From positions 2,170,001-2,234,000 of the forward strand of contig OZ253453.1 in NCBI GenBank assembly GCA_965261455.1: a stretch of DNA of 64,000 nt, in the 5' to 3' direction. The translations under genes were made by a program, and so were the position numbers. The DNA is from DAOUKH01 sp965261455. Lineage in GTDB: Bacteria > Chloroflexota > Dehalococcoidia > SHYB01. Within the stretch, counting starts at the first letter, position 1; every line of letters begins with the position of its first letter. The notes under the pieces were generated by a model. The model saw only the letters and a program-made list of their open reading frames with translations. It searched no databases and was not told the origin of the DNA. Shown here one piece after another: positions 48,735 to 57,180 of this stretch.

Positions 48735-48819
48735 CGCACACCCCCGGCGACAGTGCTCCGCGCCCGCCTTGGACGCGGGGAGGAGTCCTGCGGCGGGCGG
48801 AGGAAACTAGCCGCCTTGC

Positions 48820-48828
48820 AGTGTAGCA
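48820..48828 (-). promoter_or_regulatory. Extended -10 promoter of the mutase operon
   Basis: TGC+TACACT on the minus strand, about 86 nt before the ATG at 48734. The divergent CoA-transferase gene has a weaker TACCAT at 48867-48872. Confidence 0.5.
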
Positions 48829-48906
48829 CGCGCCGCGCCCGATTCCGATGCGCCCGCCGGTTGCGTTACCATAGGCCGCGATTCGCTGCACCTGGGAGGC
48901 CCGACC

Positions 48907-49617
48907 GTGCCCGTAAGCAAGATCGTCGCGTCGTTCGCCGAGGCCGTGGACGGCATAGCCGACGGATCGTCGATCATGATCGGCGGCTTCGGCGGCCCCG
49001 GCGGGATGCCCAGCCGCCTGATCCTCGCCCTCCGCGACCTCGGCCCCCGCAATCTCACCATCATCAGCAACACCGCCGGACTCCCCGGCTTCGGCGCGAA
49101 GTCGGGCGAGGAGACGGTCAACATGGGCGTCCTCTTCGAGAACGGCCAGGTGTCCAAGGTCGTCGCCACCTTCCCCGTGCCCCGCTCCGCCTCCGTCGAT
49201 ACCCCCTTCCAGCAACGGCTCCGCGCCGGCGAGGTTGAGCTCGAAGTCGTGCCCCAGGGGACGTTCGTCGAGCGCATCCGGGCCGGCGGTTCCGGCATCC
49301 CCGCCTTCTATACGCCGACGGGCGCGGGCACGTTGCTGGCCGAAGGTAAGGAGGAGCGCGAGATCGGCGGCCGCCGCTGCGTCCTCGAACAAGCCATGCG
49401 CGCCGACTACGCCTTCGTCCGCGCCCACCGCGCCGACCCCTGGGGCAACCTGACCTACCAAGGCACCTCGCGCACCTTCAACCCCGCCATGGCCACCGCC
49501 GCCGAGGTCACCATCGCCGAGGTTGACGAGATCGTCGATCTGGGTGCCCTCGACCCCGAAAGCGTGGTCACCCAGGGAGTCTACGTCGACCGCATCGCGC
49601 GGCGCGGCGATGGCTAG
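48907..49617 (+). CDS. Class I (3-oxoacid type) CoA-transferase subunit A
   Basis: 236 residues. The N-terminal IADGSSIMIGGFGGPGGMP (18-36) is the CoA-transferase subunit A glycine-rich loop. Subunit A binds the CoA of succinyl-CoA or acetyl-CoA; together with B it moves CoA to a 3-oxoacid or short fatty acid. The start is GTG 48907 with GGGAGG 7 nt upstream. Subunit B follows after 13 nt. Confidence 0.94.
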   Translation: MPVSKIVASFAEAVDGIADGSSIMIGGFGGPGGMPSRLILALRDLGPRNLTIISNTAGLPGFGAKSGEETVNMGVLFENGQVSKVVATFPVPRSASVDTPFQQRLRAGEVELEVVPQGTFVERIRAGGSGIPAFYTPTGAGTLLAEGKEEREIGGRRCVLEQAMRADYAFVRAHRADPWGNLTYQGTSRTFNPAMATAAEVTIAEVDEIVDLGALDPESVVTQGVYVDRIARRGDG

Positions 49618-49630
49618 GCAGGAGGCCGTC

Positions 49631-50293
49631 ATGAAGCAACCGCTCGACCGCGAAGTCATGGCCATGCGAGTCGCCCGCGAGTTCCGCGACGGCGACATCG
49701 TGAACCTCGGGATCGGCATCCCCACCCTCGCCTCCGGCTTCGTTCCCGAGGGGCGCAGCATCGTCATGCACAGCGAGAGCGGCGTGCTGGGCTACGGCCC
49801 CATCCTCGACGACGACGGCGGCTCCATCGACCTGATCAACGCCGGCGGCCAGTTCGTCAGCGGCCGGCCGGGAATGAGTTTCTTCGGCTCCCTCGAGGCC
49901 TTCGCCATGATGCGGGGCGGCCGCATCGACATCGCGGTGCTCGGCGCGCTCCAGGTCTCGGAGCAGGGTGACCTCGCCAATTGGATGCTTCCCGGGCGCG
50001 GCATCGGCAACGTGGGCGGCGCAATGGACCTCGCCGCGGGCGCCAAGCGCATCATCGCGGTGACGGAGCACGCCACGCGGGACGGCACCCCGAAGATCGT
50101 GCGTGAGTGCAGCTATCCCATCACCGGGTTCCGCTGCGTCGACCTCATCGTGACCGACATCGCCGTCATTGCCGTTACCCCCGAGGGCGTCGTGCTCCGC
50201 GAAGTCGCCCCCGGCTACACCCCCGCCGACGTCCAAGCCCTCACCGAGCCGACCCTCATCGTCGCGCCCGACTTGAAGGAAGTCAGCCTCTAG
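49631..50293 (+). CDS. Class I (3-oxoacid type) CoA-transferase subunit B
   Basis: 220 residues. The catalytic Glu, which forms the glutamyl-CoA intermediate, is Glu49 in MHSESGVLGYGP; GIGIPTLAS is at 27-35. ATG 49631 is used because AGGAGG lies 6 nt upstream; ATG 49610 overlaps the end of subunit A and has none. It forms the active heteromer with subunit A. Confidence 0.94.
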   Translation: MKQPLDREVMAMRVAREFRDGDIVNLGIGIPTLASGFVPEGRSIVMHSESGVLGYGPILDDDGGSIDLINAGGQFVSGRPGMSFFGSLEAFAMMRGGRIDIAVLGALQVSEQGDLANWMLPGRGIGNVGGAMDLAAGAKRIIAVTEHATRDGTPKIVRECSYPITGFRCVDLIVTDIAVIAVTPEGVVLREVAPGYTPADVQALTEPTLIVAPDLKEVSL

Positions 50294-50351
50294 CGAGACC
50301 TGGCACACGCCTCCCGAGCGGCAGAGGGGCAAGACAGGGTTGCCCCCACCT

Positions 50352-50424
50352 CAAGCCTCTCCCCCTCTGGGGGAGATTGAGAGAGGGCGCGCGCCGCTAG
50401 GCGCGCGGGCGCCCGCAGGGCGCC
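50352..50424. repeat. Triple-hairpin repeat element
   Basis: The same three hairpins in the same order as at 9231-9304: CCTCTCCCCCTC/GAGAGAGG, GCGCGCC-GCTA-GGCGCGC, and a GCGCCC/GGGCGC-type third. It lies between convergent genes and could serve as terminator for both. Confidence 0.85.
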
Positions 50425-50432
50425 GCTCCCCG

Positions 50433-51194
50433 CTACGCCGGGGTCTCCCGCGCCTGCAGCGGCTGCTTGGCGGGCGTGCCCGGGCGGCGGGGGTACTTCC
50501 GCGGCGTCGGCCCGCGCTTCTCGATCACGACGAGCGTGCGCGGGTCGCCCGAGACCGACGCGGGGACCTCAACGATGCGCGCCGCCGTGCCGCCCAGCAG
50601 CTTGATCGCCACCCGCGCCTCCGCGGCCTCGTCCTCGACACCGGGGCTCTTGTAGGCGACTACCACGCCGCCCCGACGGCAGAACGGCAGCGTCAGTTCG
50701 GCGAGGACCGAAAGCGGCGCCAGCGCCCTAGCGAGCACGACGTCGAACGCCTCCCGGTACTCCGGGGCCTGGCCCAGCGTCTCGGCGCGCTCGGCGACGA
50801 CGGCGGCCCCTTCGAGCCCGAGTCCCTCAATCGCCGCTTCCAGGAAGCGCGCCTTCTTCGCCGTGGCCTCGACCAGCGTGAGATCGATGGCGGGGTAGAC
50901 GATCTTCAACGCCAGGCCGGGGAAGCCCGCGCCCGCGCCCACGTCGATGACCTTGCCCGAGGGCGCTCCGCCCAACGCGAGCACCGCCGTCAGCGAGTCG
51001 AGGATATGGCGCGTCTCGATCTTGGCGAGGCTGGCCTTCGACACCAGGTTCACGCGCTCGTTCCACGAGCGCAGCAGCGCCCCGTACCGGTCGAAGGCGG
51101 CCAGCGCCTCGGCGGAGAGCTCGACGCCCAGCTCGCCCGCGCCGTCCCGAAGGCGCGCATGGTCCAGGGGTGAGCTCGCCGACTCTTGCATCAT
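50433..51194 (-). CDS. rsmG: 16S rRNA (guanine-527-N7)-methyltransferase
   Basis: 253 residues. The SAM site is VIDVGAGAGFPGLALK (about 84-99), preceded by NLVSKASLAKIETRHILDS, which is diagnostic for RsmG. Loss of this enzyme gives low-level streptomycin resistance in other bacteria. A basic, Pro-rich C-terminal extension (after about 230) is longer than usual and its end abuts the repeat at 50352-50424. It lies 23 nt after sbcC. Confidence 0.94.
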   Translation of the reverse strand: MMQESASSPLDHARLRDGAGELGVELSAEALAAFDRYGALLRSWNERVNLVSKASLAKIETRHILDSLTAVLALGGAPSGKVIDVGAGAGFPGLALKIVYPAIDLTLVEATAKKARFLEAAIEGLGLEGAAVVAERAETLGQAPEYREAFDVVLARALAPLSVLAELTLPFCRRGGVVVAYKSPGVEDEAAEARVAIKLLGGTAARIVEVPASVSGDPRTLVVIEKRGPTPRKYPRRPGTPAKQPLQARETPA

Positions 51195-51217
51195 GCCTCG
51201 ATACTCCCGCCGCCCAA

Positions 51218-53779
51218 TCAGGCGAGCGAAAACGTGGCCCCCTCCGGGCCTTTTTCGACCTGAATCCGCGCCGGGAACTGCTCCTTCAACTCGTCGATGT
51301 GGGTGATGACGATGATGCGCTCGAAGTCGTCGCGGATCGCGTTGAGCGCGTCGACGATGCGGTCGCGGCCCGCCGGGTCCTGCGTGCCGAACCCCTCGTC
51401 GATGAAGAGCGTGGGCAACGGGGCGCCGGCCCTGCGCGCCAGCATCCGCGAAAGCGCGATGCGAAGGGCGAGATTGATGCGGAAGGCCTCCCCGCCGCTG
51501 AACATCTCATAGCCGCGAACGCCGAGCTCGTCGGCGATGCGGATGTCGAGTGTCTCGCGCACCCCCTCGCGGCTTGCGTAATCGCTCTGCGTTTCGAGGG
51601 TGAGGTGCATGCGGTTATCCGTCATACGGGCCAGGAGCCGGTTCGCCTCCTCCTCTATTTCGGGAATCGCCGTCTCGATGATGAGCGCCTGCACGCCTTT
51701 GCGTCCGAACGCCGCCGCCAACTCGTCATAGACGCCCTGCTCGTCCGACGCCGCGGCCAGGGTCTTCCCGCGCTCCTGACGCCGTTGGGCGATGTCGTCC
51801 AGCCGGGCGAGGTCCGACTCCGCCGCGCCAAGCTCCTGCTCCAACCGCCCGCGGCGCGTATCGATCTCCGCCGCGGCCGCCTCAGCTGCTTTCGCGCGTT
51901 TCCGTACCTCCGGCAGCGCGGCCACTTCGGGACCGAGCGCCTTCTCTTCCGCTCGAAGACCGTCAAGTTCGGCGGCGCGGCCTTGCAGCGCCGTCTCGGC
52001 CTGCCCCAATCGTTCGACGACGCCGGGCAGCAGGCGCTCGGCTTCCCGCAACTCCCGGAGCTTCGCCTCGGAGGGCTGCAACGACTGGAACGCCGCCCGC
52101 GCCGCTTCGAGCGCCGCCGCGTCGAAGTCCAACTCGGCTATGCGCGCGGCGACCTGTTCCAGGCGCCCCGCCTCCTCCAGCGCGGCGCTCTCCAGACGCT
52201 TCGCCGCCTGTTCGACTTGGGTGCGGCGCTCGGGCAGAGCCCGGGTCGCCTCCTCCGCTCCGGCCAACGTGAGCCTCACCCCGCCGATGGCCTCTTGCAG
52301 CTTGGGCTCCTCGACGCGCAGCCGGGCGTCGATGCCCTCGGCCTCGGTGCGCTGGGCCTTCTCTTCGGTTTGCAACGCATCGCGGCCTGCCTGATTCTCC
52401 CGATGGGCGTCGCGCTTTGCCTCTCCCTCAGCCTGATAGCCCGCGAGGACGCCCTCGCACTGGTCCTCGCTGAGCGGCGTCCCGCAGATCGGGCAGGAGC
52501 CGCGGCCCTCGCGCAGCTTGTCCATCTTCTCCTTAAGTTCCTTCATCTCGGCGAGAAGCTGCGTGTTTTGGGCGGCGAGCTCCCCCGCCTTCCCCTTCGA
52601 CGCCTCGACGTGCCGGCGAAGCTCCTCGCGCTGCTGTCGCAGCGGTTCGAGGGCAGGGAGGCGCGCTTCGGCATCTTCGAGCGCGGCCCGTGCCGCTTCG
52701 AGTTCGCCGGCGCGCCGCTCTAAATCGCCGAGCGCCGCTTTCTCCTTCTCCAGTTCGGCCTCGGCCTTCGAGCGCGCTTCCGTGATCGCCCGCTCGATCT
52801 CCGCCTTCTCCCGCGCCAGCTGCAGCGAGCGGCGCTCCAGGGCTTCGAGCCGGTCCTTCTCCCGCGCCGCCGCCTCGAACTGCCGAAAGCCCGCCTCGAT
52901 CGCGTCCCGCTCCGCGAGCCGGGCCTCGTAGCCGGCGCGCTCCGTCTTCGCGGTCACGACCGCCGTCTGAAGGTCGGCGATCTCTTTATCGAGACCCGCG
53001 GCCCGCTCCGTGACTTGCGTCAGTTGACGCTCCTTGCCTTCGAGCACAACTGCCCGCGTCTTCAACCCGTCAAGTTCTTCCTGGGCCGCGCGGCGCTCCT
53101 CCTCGGTCTTGGCCAGGGCCTGCTTGACCTCCGCGGCGCGCTCCTGCCGCTCGCCGCGCTTCGCCAGTTCGAGATCGTCGTCGCTGATCATCGCGCGGAG
53201 CGCATGGGCCTCCGCCTGCTTGCGCCGCCCCTCGTCGCGGGCGCGCTCGGCGATGGCGTCGTAGTAGGCCAGGTCGAGAATCTCGGCGAGCACTTCCTTG
53301 CGTTTGTCCGCCGTCTTCAGAGTGAACTCGTCGGCGCGGCCCTGCACCAGGAAGGCGCTGTTGATAAACGTGTCGTAGTCCATGCGCAGCGTCTCGATGA
53401 TGCGCCGCTGCGTCTCACGCTGCGTCCCTAGAGTCATCGGCTCGAAGCCGCCGCCGGACGAGACATGGAACTCCAGGAGGGTCTTGCCCGGCCTGCGCCC
53501 CGCTCCCCGGGACCGCTTGCGGACCACGCGGTACGATGCGCCCTGCGCCAGGAACTCGAGCTCGACCTCCATCTCGTCGCGGCCGATGGTGATGAGGTCG
53601 TCGTCGGACTTGGCGCGGGCCTTGCCCCACAGCGCCCACGTCATCGAATCGAGCAGCGCCGACTTCCCCGCCCCGTTCGCCCCGCACAGGCACGCGACGT
53701 GCAGTCCCTCAAGCCGCAGCTCGGGAACGCCGTCCCGGTAGCACATGAAGTTCCGCAGGCGCAGCTTGACCGGAATCAT
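51218..53779 (-). CDS. sbcC: SbcC/Rad50-type SMC ATPase
   Basis: 853 residues. Walker A is GANGAGKSALLD (33-44), the ABC signature FSGGEAFRINLAL and Walker B LFIDEGFGTQDP lie near the C-terminus, and the two halves are joined by long coiled coils with a zinc hook CPIC near the middle (SCPICGTPLSEDQC). With SbcD/Mre11 it opens hairpins and processes DNA ends. No sbcD is in the window. The number of palindromic repeats here makes this enzyme's substrate class notable. Confidence 0.93.
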   Translation of the reverse strand: MIPVKLRLRNFMCYRDGVPELRLEGLHVACLCGANGAGKSALLDSMTWALWGKARAKSDDDLITIGRDEMEVELEFLAQGASYRVVRKRSRGAGRRPGKTLLEFHVSSGGGFEPMTLGTQRETQRRIIETLRMDYDTFINSAFLVQGRADEFTLKTADKRKEVLAEILDLAYYDAIAERARDEGRRKQAEAHALRAMISDDDLELAKRGERQERAAEVKQALAKTEEERRAAQEELDGLKTRAVVLEGKERQLTQVTERAAGLDKEIADLQTAVVTAKTERAGYEARLAERDAIEAGFRQFEAAAREKDRLEALERRSLQLAREKAEIERAITEARSKAEAELEKEKAALGDLERRAGELEAARAALEDAEARLPALEPLRQQREELRRHVEASKGKAGELAAQNTQLLAEMKELKEKMDKLREGRGSCPICGTPLSEDQCEGVLAGYQAEGEAKRDAHRENQAGRDALQTEEKAQRTEAEGIDARLRVEEPKLQEAIGGVRLTLAGAEEATRALPERRTQVEQAAKRLESAALEEAGRLEQVAARIAELDFDAAALEAARAAFQSLQPSEAKLRELREAERLLPGVVERLGQAETALQGRAAELDGLRAEEKALGPEVAALPEVRKRAKAAEAAAAEIDTRRGRLEQELGAAESDLARLDDIAQRRQERGKTLAAASDEQGVYDELAAAFGRKGVQALIIETAIPEIEEEANRLLARMTDNRMHLTLETQSDYASREGVRETLDIRIADELGVRGYEMFSGGEAFRINLALRIALSRMLARRAGAPLPTLFIDEGFGTQDPAGRDRIVDALNAIRDDFERIIVITHIDELKEQFPARIQVEKGPEGATFSLA

Positions 53780-53814
53780 GAGGGGTTAGGGCGGGATGGA
53801 CTTGGGGCCGGTCG

Positions 53815-53823
53815 ATTCTAGCA
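53815..53823 (-). promoter_or_regulatory. Extended -10 promoter of sbcC-rsmG
   Basis: TGC+TAGAAT on the minus strand, 35 nt before the ATG at 53779. Confidence 0.5.
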
Positions 53824-53855
53824 CGCGCACCGCGCGCGGCTTGGCCCCTGGGCGG

Positions 53856-53861
53856 TAGAAT
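53856..53861 (+). promoter_or_regulatory. -10 element of ffh
   Basis: TAGAAT; the expected start of transcription is within about 5 nt of the ATG at 53873, so ffh mRNA may be nearly leaderless. Confidence 0.4.
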
Positions 53862-53872
53862 AGGCGCCGGTC

Positions 53873-55210
53873 ATGTTCGAAGCGCTTTCAGACAAACTTA
53901 GCGGCGTCTTTCAGAAGCTAGGACGGCGCGGGCGGCTCGGCGAGAAGGATATCGACGAGGCGCTGCGCGAGGTGCGCGTCGCGCTGCTCGAAGCCGACGT
54001 CAACTTCAAGGTCGTCCGCGAGTTCATCGCCAAGGTGAAGGCGCGCGCCCTCGAACCGGGCGCCCTCGAAGGCGTGACGCCGGCCCAGGCCGTCGTCGAC
54101 ATCGTTCAGGAAGAGCTCGCCGCCATCCTCGGCGGCGCGCAGAAGAACCTCACCGCCGCGAGCGCCCCGCCGACGGTCGTCATGATGGCCGGCCTCCAAG
54201 GCGCCGGCAAGACGACCACCTCCGCCAAGCTGGCCGCCTTCCTGAAGAAGCAGGGCGACCGCCCCCTGCTCGTGGCCGCCGACGTGAAGCGCCCCGCCGC
54301 CGTCGAGCAGCTCGTCGCCCTCGGCAAGCAGATCGACGTGCCCGTCTACGACGAAGGCCTCGCGGCGGACGCGCTCGCCGTCTGCGAGCGCTCGCTGAAG
54401 CGGGCGCGCGAGGTCGGCGCGAACTGGGTGGTCCTCGATACCGCCGGCCGCCTCCAGATCGACGAAGAGATGATGGACGAGCTTGCCCAGATCAAGCGCA
54501 AGCTCGCCCCGACGGAGCTGCTGCTTGTCGTCGACGCGATGACGGGGCAGGAAGCGGTGAACGTCGCCCAAGGCTTCCACGAGCGCCTCTCGCTTACCGG
54601 CCTCGTGCTCACCAAGCTCGACGGCGACGCGCGGGGCGGCGCCGCCCTCTCGATCAACTCCGTTACCGGCCTGCCGATCAAGTTCATCGCCGCCGGCGAA
54701 AAGACCGACGCCTTCGAGCCCTACCACCCCGACCGGCTCGCCTCCCGGATCCTCGGCATGGGCGACATGGCGACCCTCATCGAGAAGGCCCAGGAAACGG
54801 TCGACATGGACAAGGCCAAGGCCTTCGAGCGGAAGATCCGCCGGGCCGACTTCGACCTCGAAGACTTCCTCGGCCAGCTTCAGCAGATGAAGAAGCTCGG
54901 CTCGATAGGCCAGATCCTGGAAATGGTCCCCGGCGGCAAGATGCTGGGCGCGAAGCTCCCCAAGGGCGCGATGGACGACGCCAGTTTCACCCGCGTCGAG
55001 GCCATGATCCAGTCGATGACGCCGAAGGAGCGCGCCAAGCCTGAGATCATCGGCGGCAGCCGCCGCAAGCGGATCGCCAACGGCAGCGGCACGGCCCCCG
55101 CCGACGTGAACCGGCTGCTGGGCCAATTCCGGCAGGTGCGCAAGATGATGAAGAAGATGTCGTCGGGCAAGATGAAGGGCCTGCCGAAGCACCTGGGAAT
55201 GCTCGGTTAG
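53873..55210 (+). CDS. ffh: Signal recognition particle GTPase Ffh
   Basis: 445 residues, complete. The N domain is residues 1-90; the G domain has GLQGAGKTTTSAKLA (about 107-121), DTAGRLQID and TKLDGDARGG; the methionine-rich M domain (about 300-445) binds 4.5S RNA and signal peptides (GQILEMVPGGKMLG, then VRKMMKKMSSGKMKGL). It targets membrane proteins with FtsY. The 4.5S RNA gene was not found in the window. Confidence 0.97.
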   Translation: MFEALSDKLSGVFQKLGRRGRLGEKDIDEALREVRVALLEADVNFKVVREFIAKVKARALEPGALEGVTPAQAVVDIVQEELAAILGGAQKNLTAASAPPTVVMMAGLQGAGKTTTSAKLAAFLKKQGDRPLLVAADVKRPAAVEQLVALGKQIDVPVYDEGLAADALAVCERSLKRAREVGANWVVLDTAGRLQIDEEMMDELAQIKRKLAPTELLLVVDAMTGQEAVNVAQGFHERLSLTGLVLTKLDGDARGGAALSINSVTGLPIKFIAAGEKTDAFEPYHPDRLASRILGMGDMATLIEKAQETVDMDKAKAFERKIRRADFDLEDFLGQLQQMKKLGSIGQILEMVPGGKMLGAKLPKGAMDDASFTRVEAMIQSMTPKERAKPEIIGGSRRKRIANGSGTAPADVNRLLGQFRQVRKMMKKMSSGKMKGLPKHLGMLG

Positions 55211-55247
55211 CGCCGCCCCCCTCCTACCTCCGAATGAGGAAAACCCG

Positions 55248-55529
55248 ATGGACGACGTGCGCGTCAGCCTGACCGAGTCATCCGACGGGTGGACTGCCGA
55301 GGTCGTCGTGACCGGCGGCGGGTCGAACACCCGGCACGAGGTGACGCTGAGCCGGGACGCCTACGAACGGCTCGCCGACGGCGAAGCGACACCGGAGGCA
55401 CTGGTCCAAGCCTCGTTCGCCTTCCTCCTCGAACGCGAGCCCAAAGAATCGATCCTCCGCCGCTTCGACCTGCCCGTCATCGGCCGCTACTTCCCCGACT
55501 ACGAGCGCGTCATCGCGCAGCGCCTCTAG
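55248..55529 (+). CDS. Small conserved protein of unknown function
   Basis: 93 residues. A beta-rich first half (VRVSLTESSDGWTAEVVV) is followed by a helical half with LEREPKESILRRFDLPVI, a segment I recall from short proteins in Actinobacteria and Chloroflexota with no assigned role. ATG 55248 is preceded by GAGGAAAA. It lies 37 nt after ffh and may share its transcript. Confidence 0.75.
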   Translation: MDDVRVSLTESSDGWTAEVVVTGGGSNTRHEVTLSRDAYERLADGEATPEALVQASFAFLLEREPKESILRRFDLPVIGRYFPDYERVIAQRL

Positions 55530-55531
55530 GC

Positions 55532-55903
55532 GACCCTCGCGTAACCCGCCCGCGGGCTCAGGCATGGGTGGAGCCGGGAGGTCTTGCCTCTTCTCCCCAC
55601 GGAGACCTTTGCGCAACCCGCCCGCATCCGTCATTCCCGCGAACGCGGGAATCCATCCCCCTCCCGTAGGGGCGTCCCTTGTGGGCGCCCGTCCCCTCTG
55701 GTCCGGCCCCCTCTCCCGCTGGGAGAGGGTTGGGGTGAGGGTGGGAGGCGGGGACGGGTGCGCCGACGTTCATGGAGCCGGAAGCGCCGGTTACGCAAAG
55801 GTCTGCCACGGGAGAAATTGAGATGCGGGGCCGCCTCGCAACCACCACGGGGTTATCGAAGTCCGCCACCTTCGCGGTCAGGCACCCCGTTCTAGCAAAG
55901 GTC
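55532..55903. mobile_element. MITE-like repeat (outer element, interrupted)
   Basis: An element with degenerate ends GACCCTCGCGTAAC (left) and AGCAAAGGTC (right), no coding capacity. Its sequence matches the uninterrupted copy at 62111-62256, but it is split by the element at 55603-55805 after CCCACGG. Shared blocks are 55562-55602 with 62140-62180 and 55806-55870 with 62175-62238. Confidence 0.75.
55603..55805. mobile_element. MITE (inner element) with target duplication
   Basis: 203 nt. The terminal inverted repeats are AGACCTTTGCGCAACC (55603-55618) and GGTTACGCAAAGGTCT (55789-55804), pairing at 15 of 16 positions. The flanks carry the direct duplication CCACGG (55597-55602 and 55806-55811), which is single in the uninterrupted copy of the host repeat (62175-62180). 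Inside are the palindrome ATTCCCGCGAACGCGGGAAT (55633-55652) and a CT-rich hairpin (55715-55745). No ORF, so it would need a transposase in trans. Confidence 0.82.
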
Positions 55904-55927
55904 TCCTCTAGGCGCTACGCCCCGGCG

Positions 55928-57127
55928 TCACAGCGCCGCGCCGGAGTCGCGGAGCCGCCCCGTCTCCTCAGCCGAATAGCCGAGCTCGGCCAGGATGGCG
56001 TCGGTGTCGGCGCCCTTCAGGCCGGCGAAGCGGCGGATTCCCCCCGGCGTCGCCGACAATTTGACAGGGAAGCCCACCTGCTTGACCTTGCCGGCTTCAG
56101 GGTGCTCAAGGTCGAGCACCATGCCGCGGTGCGCGAGCTGCGGATCGCGCAGGACCTCGCCGAAGTCGAGCACCTTGGTCACGCACGTGTCCTCGTCCGC
56201 GAGCAGGTCGTGCCACTCCTCCGCCGTCTTGGTCTTGAACGCCTCGGTGAACGCCTGGCGGATATCTTCCTTGCGGTCGAGGTCGTGCTGGCAATCGGCG
56301 AGGTCGCCCCGCCCGATCAGCCGGCACACGTTGGCGTAGAACCACGGCTCGTTGGCCCCGATCCCGATCCACCGCCCGTCCTTCGCCTCATAGACCGAGT
56401 AGTGCGGCTCCGCCCCGGTGAGCCGCGTCTGCCCCGGTTGGGGCGTCACGCCGTCGTTGAGATACTGCTGCACGAACTGCGTGAGCAGCGAAAAGACCCC
56501 GTCGGTCATGGCGATGTCGACGAACTGGCCCTTGCCCGTCGTCCCGCGGGCGATGAGGGCGGTGAGCACCCCGATGATGGCGAACTGCGACCCGCCGGCG
56601 TAGTCGGCGATGACGTTGCCGGGGATCGCGGGCGCGCCGTTCGCCGTCCCCGTGATCCCGAGCGCGCCGCCCGTCGAGATGTAGTTGATATCGTGGCCGG
56701 CCCGCTGCTCGTAAGGTCCGTCCTGACCATAGCCGGTAAGCGAGCAGTAGATGATGCGGTCATTGATCTCGCGGCACGTCTCGTAGTCCACGCCGAGGCG
56801 CTTGGCGACGCCGGGACGGTTGCCTTCCAGCACGACGTCGGCGCGCTCGATGAGCCTGTAGAACACGCCGCGCGCCGCCTCGTCCTTGAGGTTGAGCGTG
56901 ATGCGGCGCTTGTTCCGCTCCAGCGTGTTGAGCGCCGCCCCACGGACGTCCTTCACGTCCTTGTACTCCAGCGGACGGTCCGTGAACCCGCCGCGGCGGC
57001 CCTTGGGAGGCGGCTCGTCGATCTTGATCACGTCGGCCCCCATGTCGCCGAAGTATTGCGACACGTAGAACCCCGGCGCGAAGCGCGAGAGGTCGATGAT
57101 CGTCAGTCCGTCCAGAGCGCCGGCCAC
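55928..57127 (-). CDS. CaiB/BaiF family, alpha-methylacyl-CoA racemase-like
   Basis: 399 residues. The segment RAGHDINYISTGGALG carries the His of the racemase catalytic set, and Asp175 in VIADYAGG the Asp; GRGGF-type glycine loop after IDEPPPKG. These are the marks of the AMACR branch, which epimerises 2-methylacyl-CoAs so that they can be beta-oxidised; a transferase role cannot be excluded. It is the third gene of a minus-strand run, 53 nt after the one before. Confidence 0.9.
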   Translation of the reverse strand: MAGALDGLTIIDLSRFAPGFYVSQYFGDMGADVIKIDEPPPKGRRGGFTDRPLEYKDVKDVRGAALNTLERNKRRITLNLKDEAARGVFYRLIERADVVLEGNRPGVAKRLGVDYETCREINDRIIYCSLTGYGQDGPYEQRAGHDINYISTGGALGITGTANGAPAIPGNVIADYAGGSQFAIIGVLTALIARGTTGKGQFVDIAMTDGVFSLLTQFVQQYLNDGVTPQPGQTRLTGAEPHYSVYEAKDGRWIGIGANEPWFYANVCRLIGRGDLADCQHDLDRKEDIRQAFTEAFKTKTAEEWHDLLADEDTCVTKVLDFGEVLRDPQLAHRGMVLDLEHPEAGKVKQVGFPVKLSATPGGIRRFAGLKGADTDAILAELGYSAEETGRLRDSGAAL

Positions 57128-57180
57128 GCCCGCCTCCTAGCTCGCCCGCTGCGGTTGCCTTCCGTGCTCCACGAGTCCAC

